This document shows positions 16,472 through 25,109 of a stretch of DNA of 64,000 nucleotides, piece by piece; within the stretch, counting starts at the first letter, position 1, and every line of letters begins with the position of its first letter. This DNA is from Paraburkholderia largidicola. Its GTDB lineage: Bacteria; Pseudomonadota; Gammaproteobacteria; Burkholderiales; Burkholderiaceae. The position numbers and the translations under genes were made by a program. The stretch covers positions 1,550,001 through 1,614,000 of the forward strand of contig NZ_AP023174.1 in assembly GCF_013426895.1 (NCBI RefSeq), read 5' to 3'. The notes below the pieces were generated by a model. It saw only the letters and a program-made list of their open reading frames with translations. It was not told where the DNA came from and made no database searches.

Positions 16472-17440
16472 ATGAAGCGAAAGATCGTCGCGTACAAGCC
16501 GCTGCCGGATGATGTGCTCGCGTATCTCCAGCAACATGCCGACGTCGTGCAGGCGGACGCCGCGCAGCACGACGCGTTCGTCGCCGCGCTGAAGGACGCC
16601 GACGGCGCGATCGGCGCGAGCGTGAAGATCACGCCCGCGATGCTCGATGGCGCGGCGAAGCTCAAGGCGCTGTCGACGATCTCGGTCGGCTACGACAACT
16701 TCGACGTCGCCGACCTGACGAAGCGCGGCATCGTGCTCGCGCACACGCCGGACGTGCTGACGGAATCGACGGCGGATACGGTGTTCTCGCTGATCCTCGC
16801 GAGCGCGCGGCGCGTCGTCGAACTGGCCGACTGGGTGAAGGCGGGCGAGTGGAAGGCGAGCATCGGCCCTGCACTGTTCGGCGTCGACGTGCAGGGCAAG
16901 ACGCTCGGCATCGTCGGTCTGGGGCGGATCGGTGGCGCGGTGGCGCGTCGTGCGGCACTCGGCTTCGACATGAAGGTGCAGTACACGAACCGCAGCGCGA
17001 ACGCGGAAGCCGAACAGCGCTACGGCGCGCGCCGCGTCGAACTGGACGAACTACTAGCGACCTCCGACTTCGTGTGCCTGCAAGTGCCGCTGACGCCGGA
17101 AACGCGTCACCTGATCGGCGCGAACGAACTGCGCAAGATGAAGAAGAGCGCGATTCTGATCAACGCGTCGCGCGGCCAGACGGTCGACGAGAACGCGCTG
17201 ACCGAAGCCCTGCAGGCGGGCACGATTCATGGCGCGGGCCTCGACGTGTTCGACCAGGAACCCGTCGATCCCCACTCGCCGCTGCTGAAAATGAAGAACG
17301 TGGTCGCGCTGCCGCACATCGGCTCGGCGACGCACGAGACGCGCCACGCGATGGCGCGCTGCGCAGCGGAAAACCTGGTCGGCGCGCTCGATGGCACGTT
17401 GGAGATCAACATCGTCAACCGCGAAGTCCTGTCGCAATGA
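16472..17440 (+). CDS. kguD: 2-keto-6-phosphogluconate reductase (D-2-hydroxyacid dehydrogenase family)
   Basis: 322 residues. Rossmann nucleotide motif GLGRIG (149-154) within the NAD(P)-binding domain. The catalytic trio of D-isomer 2-hydroxyacid dehydrogenases is present: R234 in NASRGQ, E263 in DQEP and H282 in LPHIGSAT. It resembles GhrB/TkrA 2-ketoaldonate reductases. In the kgu pathway it reduces 2-keto-6-phosphogluconate to 6-phosphogluconate for the Entner-Doudoroff or pentose routes. It starts four bases after kguT, and its stop overlaps the ptxS ATG as ATGA. Confidence 0.92.
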   Translation: MKRKIVAYKPLPDDVLAYLQQHADVVQADAAQHDAFVAALKDADGAIGASVKITPAMLDGAAKLKALSTISVGYDNFDVADLTKRGIVLAHTPDVLTESTADTVFSLILASARRVVELADWVKAGEWKASIGPALFGVDVQGKTLGIVGLGRIGGAVARRAALGFDMKVQYTNRSANAEAEQRYGARRVELDELLATSDFVCLQVPLTPETRHLIGANELRKMKKSAILINASRGQTVDENALTEALQAGTIHGAGLDVFDQEPVDPHSPLLKMKNVVALPHIGSATHETRHAMARCAAENLVGALDGTLEINIVNREVLSQ

Positions 17441-18495
17441 ACACGCCGCCGTCAGGCGCACCGCGCCGTGCCACGATCAGCGACGTCGCCCGCGAGGCGG
17501 GCACGGGCAAGACGAGCATCTCGCGCTATCTGAACGGCGAACTAAGCGTGCTGTCGCCGCAACTGCGCGCGCGCATCGAAGCCGCGATCGAACGGCTCGA
17601 CTATCAGCCGAACCAGATGGCGCGCGGCCTCAAGCGTGGGCGCAATCGCCTGATCGGCATGCTCGTCGCGGACCTGACGAACCCCTATTCCGTCGAAGTG
17701 CTGCAAGGTGTCGAGGCCGCGTGTCACGCGCTTGGCTATATGCCGCTGATCTGCCACGCGGCGAACGAAGTCGACATGGAGCGGCGCTTTCTGCAATTGC
17801 TGACCACGTATCGCGTGGAAGGCGTGATCGTCAATGCGCTCGGCGTCAGCGAAGAGACGCTGCGGCCTGTCGGCGAGGGCGGGATTCCGGCCGTGCTGGT
17901 CGACAGGTCCGTCGAGGGGCTCGTGACCGATATGGTCGGCCTCGATAACCAGGGCGCTACGACGCTCGCGACGCGGCATCTCGTCGAACGCGGGTTCGAC
18001 AAGCTGTGGTTCGTCGTGCAGCCGTTCGAGCACATCAGTTCGCGGCGTCAGCGCGAAGCGGCGTTTCACCAGGCACTCGAACAATATCCGCAGGTAAGCG
18101 GTCGCACTGTCGTGCTGGAACTGGGCGACGCCGACGAACTCGCTCAGACCTTGAGCGCGCTCGATGCCGAACTGGATGCAGCGATCGCCCCGCATGAACA
18201 GGATGCAGGGGCGCGCGTCGCGCTGTTTGCAGCGAATGGGCTGGTCGCGCTGGCGCTCGCGCGGCATTTGAACCAGCGGCATGGTGCGGACTGGCAGAAG
18301 CGCGTCGCGCTGCTGTCGATCGACGATCCCGAATGGGCCGAGCTTGCCGGCATCACGACGATTCGCCAGCCGACCTACGATATCGGCTATCGGGCCGTCG
18401 AGTTTCTGCATCAGCGCATCGATGGCGAGCAGACCAGCGCGCGCGACTGCGTGCTGCCGGGCGAACTGATCGAGCGCGCATCGACGGCGCGCTGA
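17437..18495 (+). CDS. ptxS: PtxS-like LacI-family repressor of the kgu operon
   Basis: 352 residues. N-terminal LacI HTH (TISDVAREAGTGKTSISRYL, then a hinge region) and a periplasmic-binding-like effector domain (about 65-345). It is translationally coupled to kguD (ATGA overlap) and so is the last gene of the operon. In Pseudomonas ptxS lies next to the kgu genes and 2-ketogluconate lifts repression. Here the candidate operator is the palindrome at 13246-13267, which would make it autoregulatory. The gene name rests on context plus family. Confidence 0.9.
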   Translation: MNTPPSGAPRRATISDVAREAGTGKTSISRYLNGELSVLSPQLRARIEAAIERLDYQPNQMARGLKRGRNRLIGMLVADLTNPYSVEVLQGVEAACHALGYMPLICHAANEVDMERRFLQLLTTYRVEGVIVNALGVSEETLRPVGEGGIPAVLVDRSVEGLVTDMVGLDNQGATTLATRHLVERGFDKLWFVVQPFEHISSRRQREAAFHQALEQYPQVSGRTVVLELGDADELAQTLSALDAELDAAIAPHEQDAGARVALFAANGLVALALARHLNQRHGADWQKRVALLSIDDPEWAELAGITTIRQPTYDIGYRAVEFLHQRIDGEQTSARDCVLPGELIERASTAR

Positions 18496-18585
18496 TCCGC
18501 GTCAATCCGCCGGGTTTCGGGCATCGCGCTTACAATGCGCGGCGAGTTCCGTTCTTTGCGCGTGCGACGCGCCGTCCCCAAGCCC

Positions 18586-19401
18586 ATGTCCGACTTGCCC
18601 GTTTCTCCCATCACGCTTGCCGTGCTCGCCGTCGCGACGATCTTCGTCGCGCTGCTTCCCGTCTATCTGTATCGCCGCTGGCGCACGCCGTTCGGCATGA
18701 ACCGGCGCGACGCGATCGCGGGGATCGCCGTATTCGCGCTGTCCGCGATGGTGATCGAGCGCGCGCTCAACGATTATCTGCTGCGCGGAAACGCGGCGAC
18801 GAGCGAGTGGCTGTCCGACCCGCTCGCGTTCGTCGTCTACGGCGCGCTGGTTGCGGGTATCTGCGAGGAAGTGGGGCGCTTCATTGCGATGCGCTGGCTC
18901 GCACGGCGCCAAACAGGCGGCGCGACGCACGACACGGCGCACGACGGCACCGCGCTTGCCTACGGTCTCGGTCACGGTGGCGCGGAGGCCTGGCTCATCG
19001 GCGTGATCGTGCAGGCGCAATGGATCGCGTTCGGCGTGCTCGAAAATCGCGGGCAACTCGACACCTATCTCAGCAACATGCCGGCGGGACCGCTGATGCG
19101 CATCCATTTGTTGCTGGCGAGCCTTTCGCCGGCGATGGCGGGTGTGTTCGTGCTCGAACGCGTGGCGGCGCTGGTATTCCAGCTCGGGCTGTCGGTGCTG
19201 ATGTGGCGCGGCGTGCGCGCCGGCTGGCGTGCCATACTGCCCGTCGCGATCGTCGCGCACGCGTTGATCGATGTGCCGGCTGCGATGTCGCAGGCGGGGT
19301 TGCTGTCGCTCGTGACCGTCGATGCCATCTATGCCGTCGCGGCGATCGCAGTGGCTGCTGCGCTGATCCGATTGCACCGGCGCGCGTCGCGCGCAGCCTG
19401 A
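18586..19401 (+). CDS. YhfC-like intramembrane glutamic protease
   Basis: 271-residue membrane protein with about seven hydrophobic segments. The pair of glutamates in CEEVGRF (E94, E95), the AYGLGHGGAEAW motif (about 125-136) and a later AHALIDVPAA histidine match the YhfC family, a relative of the CPBP/Abi glutamic intramembrane proteases. The ATG at 18586 is preferred to one at 18535, which lies inside a TACAAT that looks like a -10 box. Substrate unknown. It follows ptxS by 90 bases and may have its own promoter. Confidence 0.83.
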   Translation: MSDLPVSPITLAVLAVATIFVALLPVYLYRRWRTPFGMNRRDAIAGIAVFALSAMVIERALNDYLLRGNAATSEWLSDPLAFVVYGALVAGICEEVGRFIAMRWLARRQTGGATHDTAHDGTALAYGLGHGGAEAWLIGVIVQAQWIAFGVLENRGQLDTYLSNMPAGPLMRIHLLLASLSPAMAGVFVLERVAALVFQLGLSVLMWRGVRAGWRAILPVAIVAHALIDVPAAMSQAGLLSLVTVDAIYAVAAIAVAAALIRLHRRASRAA

Positions 19402-19454
19402 TCGTCAACGCGGATCAACAGATCAACAGAGTAAAAGGCCAGAGGCCAATCGAC

Positions 19455-19820
19455 ATGGAAGCCTATCAGTACGAATGCGCGAACGCGGAGATTGAAGAGC
19501 TCGCGCGCGTCATCAGCGATCTCTTTCCCGAGCAGACGCAGTTCATCGAGCGTGCCGACGAGAACGGCGTGCCGCAGATCGTCGTGCATTGGGTCGCGAT
19601 GCGTTTCGGCTCGACGGCGAAGCGCATGGAGTTGACGGTTGCCATCGCACCTGCCGCGCTCGCGCGTTATCGCGCGATGCCGCCGCGCGTGCGGGGCCGC
19701 AGCTTCGCCATCCTGCGCGCCTACGTGGAAGCGACGCTGGGGTCGCTCGAAGAAGAGTACGCGGAAGGCAAGACCATTCCGCGCGAAGTGACCGTCGAAC
19801 TCGGTGACGAGTTCGCGTGA
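19455..19820 (+). CDS. Small DUF3022-like hypothetical protein
   Basis: 121 residues, predicted cytoplasmic and acidic at the C-terminus. The pattern ELARVISDLFPEQTQFIERA and the later LARYRAMPPRVR recall the DUF3022 family of Burkholderiaceae proteins, but that is from memory and tentative. AGAGG lies about ten bases before the ATG at 19455. It follows the YhfC-like gene by 53 bases on the same strand and is convergent with the PGDYG protein. Function unknown. Confidence 0.75.
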   Translation: MEAYQYECANAEIEELARVISDLFPEQTQFIERADENGVPQIVVHWVAMRFGSTAKRMELTVAIAPAALARYRAMPPRVRGRSFAILRAYVEATLGSLEEEYAEGKTIPREVTVELGDEFA

Positions 19821-19836
19821 GCCGGAAGCGTTGCGC

Positions 19837-20274
19837 TCAGTCGGCGAGCCGGTAGACCTTGGCGAAGCGCGCGGCCTGCACGACGCCATAGTCGCCGGGT
19901 GCGTACTGCATGATCCAGTCGCCGGCCGTGCCCTTGAGGACATCGCCGCCTTGCTCCGAGCGCGCGAGCGAGAACGCTTCGTCCATCCGCTTCGCGAGCA
20001 CCACGGCGGGACGGTTGCGGTACGCGCCGGCTTCGCCATGTACGAGAGCGGCGTCGGCAGGCAGGTACTTCGCGTCGAAGCGTTCGCGCGACACGACCCA
20101 GCGGTCGCCCGTCGAGCCCGTGATCAGCGCGTCGCCGCGCGTGTAGCGGTTCGGCCCTTCGAGGCTCATCAGTTCGCCGTCATCCGCGGCAAATTGCACG
20201 GCGACGGTTTCGTCCTTGACGACGCGCTGGGCGGCGGGGTCCGTGAGCAGGTCGATGTTCTTCAGTTCGATCAT
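19837..20274 (-). CDS. PGDYG-domain protein
   Basis: 145 residues. The C-terminal stretch WIMQYAPGDYGVVQAARFAKVY carries the PGDYG motif that names this small domain family. An earlier AAQRVVKDETVAVQFAADDG and RYTRGDALITGSTGDRW fit the same family. The start is uncertain: the ATG at 20274 gives the usual N-terminus (IELKNIDLL) but has no ribosome site, and an ATG at 20346 would add 24 residues. Function unknown; these proteins seem to be cytoplasmic. Confidence 0.8.
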   Translation of the reverse strand: MIELKNIDLLTDPAAQRVVKDETVAVQFAADDGELMSLEGPNRYTRGDALITGSTGDRWVVSRERFDAKYLPADAALVHGEAGAYRNRPAVVLAKRMDEAFSLARSEQGGDVLKGTAGDWIMQYAPGDYGVVQAARFAKVYRLAD

Positions 20275-20403
20275 GAGGCGAGATAACGCTGAAATTGACA
20301 GGGGCGCGTAACGGAGCCCACCAATAAGCGGGCATCGATGCGACATGCAAACAGCATCGCATACGCGGCGCAGGCGCGCATGATGCCAGATTCTCGCGGC
20401 GCC

Positions 20404-20435
20404 TAATAAAAAACGCCTGCCGGTGAGGGCAGGCG
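20404..20435 (-). terminator. Terminator of the Spy-like gene
   Basis: Perfect 8-bp stem CGCCTGCC / GGCAGGCG with a 6-base loop, followed on the minus strand by TTTTTTATT. It lies about 20 bases beyond the stop codon. Confidence 0.88.
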
Positions 20436-20457
20436 CTGTGATTCTTCGTGATGTAGC

Positions 20458-20970
20458 TTACGGCTTGACGGTCGCATCCGAAGCCGGCGCGGCCGGCTTG
20501 CGCGAGCGGTTGTGATGCGGGCGGCCTTCGGGCGGCTGACGGCGGAAGGTCGTGTCGGCCAGCTTCTTCTGCTCCGGCGAGAAGCTGTTGTACAGCGGCT
20601 CGAACGCGTCGACGAGCTTTTTCGTGCCGTCGGCATGTGCCTGCGTGATCTCGGCGTACTGCTTCATATCGTCGAGCGCGGAGACGTTCGGATTCGCATG
20701 GCGTGCCTCGAACAGCTTGCCCATCGTTTCGCCGTTGTTACGCATGACGTCGGCGAACGCGTTCCACTGCGACTCTTGCGCCGAGGTGATCTTCAGTTGC
20801 GTGTGCAGATACTTGATCCGGTCTTCGACGCGCTGCTCGTGGCTAGCCTTGCCCGAAGGCTGCGAAGCGGCCGACATGGCCGGCGCGGAGGCGCCTGCGG
20901 GCGCAGCCGTCTGCGCGAATGCGGCACTCATGGTCAACGCGGAAGCGAGAATAGCGAGAGTTTTTTTCAT
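20458..20970 (-). CDS. Periplasmic Spy/CpxP (LTXXQ)-type protein
   Basis: 170 residues. Signal peptide KKTLAILASALTMSAAFAQ, then an Ala/Ser-rich linker and a helical region (about 45-140) with RIKYLHTQLKITSAQESQWN and YNSFSPEQKKLADTTF, the two LTXXQ-like segments of Spy/CpxP proteins. The C-terminus is basic and Pro-rich. AGGAG lies six bases before the ATG at 20970. Spy proteins are periplasmic chaperones or stress sensors; this role is inferred from the family. It is divergent from a LysR gene. Confidence 0.85.
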   Translation of the reverse strand: MKKTLAILASALTMSAAFAQTAAPAGASAPAMSAASQPSGKASHEQRVEDRIKYLHTQLKITSAQESQWNAFADVMRNNGETMGKLFEARHANPNVSALDDMKQYAEITQAHADGTKKLVDAFEPLYNSFSPEQKKLADTTFRRQPPEGRPHHNRSRKPAAPASDATVKP

Positions 20971-21123
20971 TGAGACTCCTGTTGTCTGTTCGTATGAGAC
21001 TAATTGCTGCAGGACGCGCCGTCTTCGACATGCATCATGCTGTGCGCTATTAGTATCACGATATCGCTTCATTGCGTCTCTATTGCGACAACTGCTTACA
21101 ACCGAAACGATCGGAAATAGCCG

Positions 21124-22008
21124 GTGGATAAATTCGTCAGCATGGAAGTTTTCGTTGCCGTCGTCGAAGCGGGCAGCCTCACGGCAGCCGCGGAGCGTTT
21201 CGATCTGTCTTCGGCGATGGTCGGCAAGCATATCCGCTCGCTCGAATCGCAACTCTCGACGCGTCTTCTGACGCGCACGACGCGCCGTCAAAGCCTTACC
21301 GAAATCGGCCGCCAGTATTACGAGCAGTGCCGGCGCATTCTCGCCGACGTAAAGGCGGCGGAGTCGCTCGCGGAAGCGATGACGTCGGCGCCGCGCGGCA
21401 CGTTGAAGGTGACGGTACCGCTGACGTACGGCGTCGAAGTGTTCTCGCCCGCGATGACCGATTACCTGAACCTGTATCCCGAGGTCAGTCTCGAACTCGA
21501 TCTGTCGAACCGTGTGTTCGATCTGGTCGAAGAGGGCTTCGATGCCGCTGTGCGGATTGGCCGCCTGCCCGATTCGAGTCTCGTCGCAAGGCCGTTGAAA
21601 CCTTACCGGATGCGCGCGTGCGCGTCGCCCGCCTATCTGCAGCGCATGGGCACGCCGAAGACGCCGGCCGACCTCGTGCATCACGAATGCCTCGGTTTTC
21701 TGCATTGGGGACGCGAAGGATTGTGGCGTCTGGACGGCGATGCCGAGAGCGACTATCAGTTGCGCCCCGGACGCTTTCGCGCGAACAACGGCCAGGCGCT
21801 CAAGATGGCGGCGCTGCGCGGCTTCGGTCTGGTGCTGCAGCCCGAAGCATTGCTGACGCGCGAGATCGAACAGGGCGAACTCGTGTCCGTACTCGAAGAC
21901 TATCTGCCCGACGGCGCGCCCGTGCATCTGATCTATCCGCGCGACCGGCAACCGACGCCGAAGCTGACCACTTTCATCGACTTCGTGATCGAGCGCTTCG
22001 GCGCCTGA
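21124..22008 (+). CDS. LysR-family transcriptional regulator
   Basis: 294 residues. The N-terminal HTH (MEVFVAVVEAGSLTAAAERF, then HIRSLESQLSTRLLTRTTRR) is of the CrgA/DntR-like subgroup that often starts with MDKF. A LysR effector domain follows (about 88-290). The start is a GTG at 21124; an ATG six codons on would trim conserved residues. It is divergent from the Spy-like gene, 153 bases apart, and may regulate it, though no clear operator was seen. Effector unknown. Confidence 0.9.
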   Translation: MDKFVSMEVFVAVVEAGSLTAAAERFDLSSAMVGKHIRSLESQLSTRLLTRTTRRQSLTEIGRQYYEQCRRILADVKAAESLAEAMTSAPRGTLKVTVPLTYGVEVFSPAMTDYLNLYPEVSLELDLSNRVFDLVEEGFDAAVRIGRLPDSSLVARPLKPYRMRACASPAYLQRMGTPKTPADLVHHECLGFLHWGREGLWRLDGDAESDYQLRPGRFRANNGQALKMAALRGFGLVLQPEALLTREIEQGELVSVLEDYLPDGAPVHLIYPRDRQPTPKLTTFIDFVIERFGA

Positions 22009-22140
22009 TGCACTCACTGCGCTGCTCGTACGATATGTGCAGCCCGCATGTATTCGCGCGGGCGTGCGCAAGGCGCATAATCCGCGTCATCGGCTCGCCG
22101 TACTCGGCGAGCGTCCGCTCTCAACCTTGACCTTGAATCG

Positions 22141-22605
22141 ATGAGACCACCGCGCCTCGATCAACTCGACGAACTCGACCGCAACCTCGTCGCGCTGCTG
22201 CAAGCCAATGCGCGCGAAAGCGTCGCGAATCTCGCGCGGCAACTGGGCGTTGCGCGCACCACGGTGATCGCGCGGATCGCGCGGCTCGAAAAGACCAACG
22301 TGATCGCCGGCTATAGCGTGCGGCTCGGGCAGGATGTGCTCGACGCGAGCATGCATGCGTATGTCGGCATCATCATCGCGCCGAAGTTCGGGGCGGACGT
22401 GCTGAAGAAACTGAACCGCATGCCCGAGGTGCAGCTGCTGTGCGCCGTGAGCGGCGAGTTCGATTACGTCGCGTGGCTGCGCGCCGATTCGCCCGAGCGG
22501 CTGAACGATCTGCTCGATCAGATCGGCGGGCTGGCGGGTGTCGAACGCACGACGACGTCGATCATCCTGTCGCGCAAGATCGACCGCGGCATGAGCAGTC
22601 CGTGA
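22141..22605 (+). CDS. Lrp/AsnC-family transcriptional regulator
   Basis: 154 residues. N-terminal AsnC-type HTH (LDELDRNLVALLQANARESV, then LARQLGVARTTVIARIARLE) and a C-terminal RAM/ACT-like effector domain (about 70-150). The gene directly precedes a lysine/saccharopine dehydrogenase-type gene on the same strand, with a 42-bp palindrome in the 207-base gap. It is therefore the likely regulator of that gene, with an amino acid as effector. Effector identity is inference. Confidence 0.92.
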   Translation: MRPPRLDQLDELDRNLVALLQANARESVANLARQLGVARTTVIARIARLEKTNVIAGYSVRLGQDVLDASMHAYVGIIIAPKFGADVLKKLNRMPEVQLLCAVSGEFDYVAWLRADSPERLNDLLDQIGGLAGVERTTTSIILSRKIDRGMSSP

Positions 22606-22653
22606 GCATGCCTGCGTCTGTCTGGCGGCGCGCGTTTACGCGGTTTTGACAGG

Positions 22654-22695
22654 TTTTCGACGAATCGACGAAATGCTTCGTCATTTCGTCGAAAA
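22654..22695. promoter_or_regulatory. 42-bp palindrome upstream of the lysine/saccharopine dehydrogenase gene
   Basis: Outer arms TTTTCGACGAA (22654-22664) and TTCGTCGAAAA (22685-22695) and inner arms GACGAA / TTCGTC (22667-22672, 22677-22682) share one centre, 17 of 21 pairs matching. A TATAAA -10 candidate follows at 22724-22729 without a good -35, which fits activator-dependent expression by the adjacent Lrp protein. Binding is inferred. Confidence 0.72.
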
Positions 22696-22812
22696 TCATG
22701 GTCATTGCGCAGCACTTTGCGCCTATAAACCGACTCACCTTCTCCATAAACTCTTGGGTAGAGGTTCGCTGCGGCGCGCCGACATCAACCAGAGAAAACA
22801 AAGGAGAAGCGC

Positions 22813-23910
22813 ATGAAAGTTGCCATCGTTGGCGCGGGTCTGATCGGTCACACCATCGCGCACATGCTGCGTGAGACGGGCGACTACGAAGTGCTCGCGC
22901 TGGACCGCGATCAGCACGCGCTCGACAAACTGGCCGCGCAAGGCATCCCGACGCGCCGCGTCGATTCCGCCGACGCCGCCGCGCTGCGCGCCGAAATCCA
23001 GGGCTTCGACGCGCTCGTCAATGCACTGCCGTATTACCTCGCGGTGAGCGTCGCGTCGGCGGCGAAGGGCGCGGGCGTGCATTACTTCGATCTGACGGAA
23101 GACGTGCGCGCAACACACGCCATCCGCGCGATCGCCGACGGCGCCGACCACGCGTTCATGCCGCAATGCGGTCTCGCGCCGGGTTTCATCGGCATTGCCG
23201 CGCATGAGCTGGCGAACCGTTTCACCGAAATCCGCGACGTGAAGATGCGCGTCGGCGCGCTGCCCGAGTTTCCGACCAATGCGCTGAAGTACAACCTGAC
23301 GTGGAGCGTCGACGGCCTCATCAACGAATACTGCCAGCCCTGCGAAGCGATCCGCGACAGCCGCACGCAATGGGTGCAGCCGCTCGAAGGCCTGGAGCAT
23401 TTCTCGCTCGACGGCACCGAGTATGAGGCGTTCAACACGTCGGGCGGCCTGGGCACGCTATGCGAGACGCTGTCGGGCCGCGTCGAAACGCTCGATTACA
23501 AGTCGGTGCGCTATCCGGGTCACCGTGACCTGATGCAGTTCCTGCTCGAAGACCTGCGCCTGTCCACCGACCGCGACACGCTGAAGACGATCATGCGTCG
23601 CTCGGTGCCGTCGACGGCTCAGGACGTCGTGCTCGTGTTCATTACCGTGACGGGTGTGCGCGACGGGCAGCTGGTACAGGAAGTGTTCACGCGCAAGATC
23701 TTCGCGAAGACGGTCTGCGGCGTGCCGATGAGCGCGATCCAGATCACCACGGCGGGCGCGATGTGCGCGGTGCTGGACCTGTTCCGCGAAAAGAAGCTGC
23801 CGCAAAGCGGCTTCGTGCGTCAGGAGCAGGTAGCCCTGCGCGATTTCCTCGCGAACCGCTTTGGCCAGTTGTACGAAGGCCGTGCGCTGGATGCAATGGC
23901 GACCGTCTGA
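22813..23910 (+). CDS. Saccharopine dehydrogenase family protein (probable lysine 6-dehydrogenase type)
   Basis: 365 residues. Rossmann motif VGAGLIG near the N-terminus, LVNALPYYLAVSVASAAKGA around residue 75, and a C-terminal saccharopine dehydrogenase-type domain. The length and the motif CGLAPGFIGIAAHEL are typical of bacterial NAD(P)-dependent lysine 6-dehydrogenase or saccharopine reductase-like enzymes. AAGGAGAAG lies just before the ATG at 22813. Neighbouring Lrp regulator supports a role in amino-acid catabolism. The exact substrate cannot be fixed from sequence alone. Confidence 0.88.
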   Translation: MKVAIVGAGLIGHTIAHMLRETGDYEVLALDRDQHALDKLAAQGIPTRRVDSADAAALRAEIQGFDALVNALPYYLAVSVASAAKGAGVHYFDLTEDVRATHAIRAIADGADHAFMPQCGLAPGFIGIAAHELANRFTEIRDVKMRVGALPEFPTNALKYNLTWSVDGLINEYCQPCEAIRDSRTQWVQPLEGLEHFSLDGTEYEAFNTSGGLGTLCETLSGRVETLDYKSVRYPGHRDLMQFLLEDLRLSTDRDTLKTIMRRSVPSTAQDVVLVFITVTGVRDGQLVQEVFTRKIFAKTVCGVPMSAIQITTAGAMCAVLDLFREKKLPQSGFVRQEQVALRDFLANRFGQLYEGRALDAMATV

Positions 23911-23991
23911 CTTCAGGCGAAACAGCCGCCTGACCGAGGGCCGGTTTGACCGATCGAGGCTTCAGAGAGAGCCGTTCATCATGCGATAACG

Positions 23992-24028
23992 AAGCGGGCG
24001 TCCGACCTTGGTGGTCGGACGCCCGCTT
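23992..24028. terminator. Strong hairpin between convergent genes
   Basis: Perfect 16-bp stem beginning AAGCGGGCGTCCGACC with a 5-base loop. It lies 80 bases after the dehydrogenase stop and before the stop of the convergent ATPase gene. The T-tract is weak on both strands, but position and stability suggest a shared terminator. Confidence 0.78.
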
Positions 24029-24073
24029 TGTCGTTTACCCCGTTGCACTTGCTGGAGGCGTGGACGGGTTGGG

Positions 24074-24694
24074 TTACACAGGCATCGGCGGCAGTGTCAT
24101 TCCTGATGGTTGTGGTGCCTGCACGATCCGCGCGAGCAGTGCGTCGTAATCGGCAGGTGTGGGCGCCGTGTTGTCGAACACCAGAAGGCCGTCGCACGCG
24201 TCACCCGACGGCACGAAGCGGCGCTGCCGGTATTCGTCCCAATGCGCGAGCTTGTAGGCGTCGTTCGGATTGCCGCGCGCGGCGATCCGCTCGCGCGCTG
24301 TTTCTTCGTCTGTCGACACCCACACGACGCTGATGTTGACCTCTGTCGGCACGCCGAGCCAAGCGTGATCGAACAGCTTGCGCTCGCGCACCTCGCGCGA
24401 CAGCGGGGCGACGGCGATCACGCCGATGCCGAGCCGGAGGTTCTCGGCGGCCGTGTCGAACAGTCCACGGTACTCCGGGTCGCGAAAGTGCTGCAGGAAG
24501 AGCGGGCTGTCGCGATCGTTCGGATCGCCCGTCAGTGCGCCGATCGCAGCCGCGCTATAGACGCCATAGAGCGTGTCCTTGTCGAGCAGGCAACAGGCCT
24601 GGCCGGTTGCCCTCATCAATGGGCTGATCAGGCGTTTGGCGAGCGTCGTCTTGCCGGTGCCCGCATGGCCACAGATAAAAACCAGATGCGTCAC
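24074..24694 (-). CDS. P-loop AAA-type ATP-binding protein/kinase
   Basis: 206 residues from the GTG at 24694. Walker A GHAGTGKTTLAK lies at the very N-terminus, followed by LLDKDTLYG and later VIAVAPLSREVRE and VVWVSTDEETARERI, as in small zeta-toxin/gluconate-kinase-like nucleotide kinases. An ATG at 24778 with AGGGG upstream would add 28 residues; remembered homologues begin near THLVFICGH, which favours the shorter form. It is convergent with the dehydrogenase and divergent from the toxin-antitoxin pair. Substrate unknown. Confidence 0.8.
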   Translation of the reverse strand: MTHLVFICGHAGTGKTTLAKRLISPLMRATGQACCLLDKDTLYGVYSAAAIGALTGDPNDRDSPLFLQHFRDPEYRGLFDTAAENLRLGIGVIAVAPLSREVRERKLFDHAWLGVPTEVNISVVWVSTDEETARERIAARGNPNDAYKLAHWDEYRQRRFVPSGDACDGLLVFDNTAPTPADYDALLARIVQAPQPSGMTLPPMPV

Positions 24695-24806
24695 GTCGAT
24701 GAATCCCGATGGTGAAAGTGAGGGGCGGTCGCGCCGTCCGCGAGCCGCCGCAAGCGATGTTGAAGGGGATGGCGGCATGCCGCAACCCCTATGCCATCCG
24801 GCCAGA

Positions 24807-24850
24807 TTGACTGTGCAAATCCGTTTGATATCATTGCTATCACACGTGTG
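24807..24850 (+). promoter_or_regulatory. Promoter and palindromes before the toxin-antitoxin pair
   Basis: TTGACT (24807-24812), 16 bases, TATCAT (24829-24834) forms a good sigma-70 promoter. Over and after the -10 lie TGATATCA (24826-24833), TGCTATCA (24835-24842) and the perfect palindrome CACACGTGTG (24841-24850). Such symmetric sites at the -10 suit autorepression by a ribbon-helix-helix antitoxin; TGCTATCA resembles the half-site I remember for FitA. Confidence 0.7.
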
Positions 24851-24863
24851 GCGGGGAATGGAA

Positions 24864-25109
24864 ATGGCAAATCTTTTGGTCCGAGGTCTGGACGATGCGC
24901 TGGTGCAGAACCTGCGTGAACAGGCCGCGGCTCACGGGCGCAGCGTCGAAGCAGAGCATCGGGAAATCCTGGCGCAGGCGCTTTTTCAGCCCAAAAAGCT
25001 CAGCTTCGCGGAGTGGCTGATGAGCATGCCCGACGTCGGCGATGACGCCGATTTCGAGCGCCGCAACGACGCAACTGACGATAGCGGGGGACCGGGTGTA
25101 TTTGATTGA
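24864..25109 (+). CDS. FitA-like ribbon-helix-helix antitoxin
   Basis: 81 residues. MANLLVRGLDDALVQNLREQ and AAAHGRSVEAEHREILAQAL form the ribbon-helix-helix DNA-binding domain of FitA/VapB-type antitoxins; the C-terminal half (FAEWLMSMPDVGDDADFERR) would wrap the toxin. The ATG at 24864 is used, with GGGGA six bases upstream; an ATG two codons earlier is possible. The stop overlaps the toxin start by 14 bases, the usual coupling. It likely represses its own promoter together with the toxin. Confidence 0.9.
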   Translation: MANLLVRGLDDALVQNLREQAAAHGRSVEAEHREILAQALFQPKKLSFAEWLMSMPDVGDDADFERRNDATDDSGGPGVFD

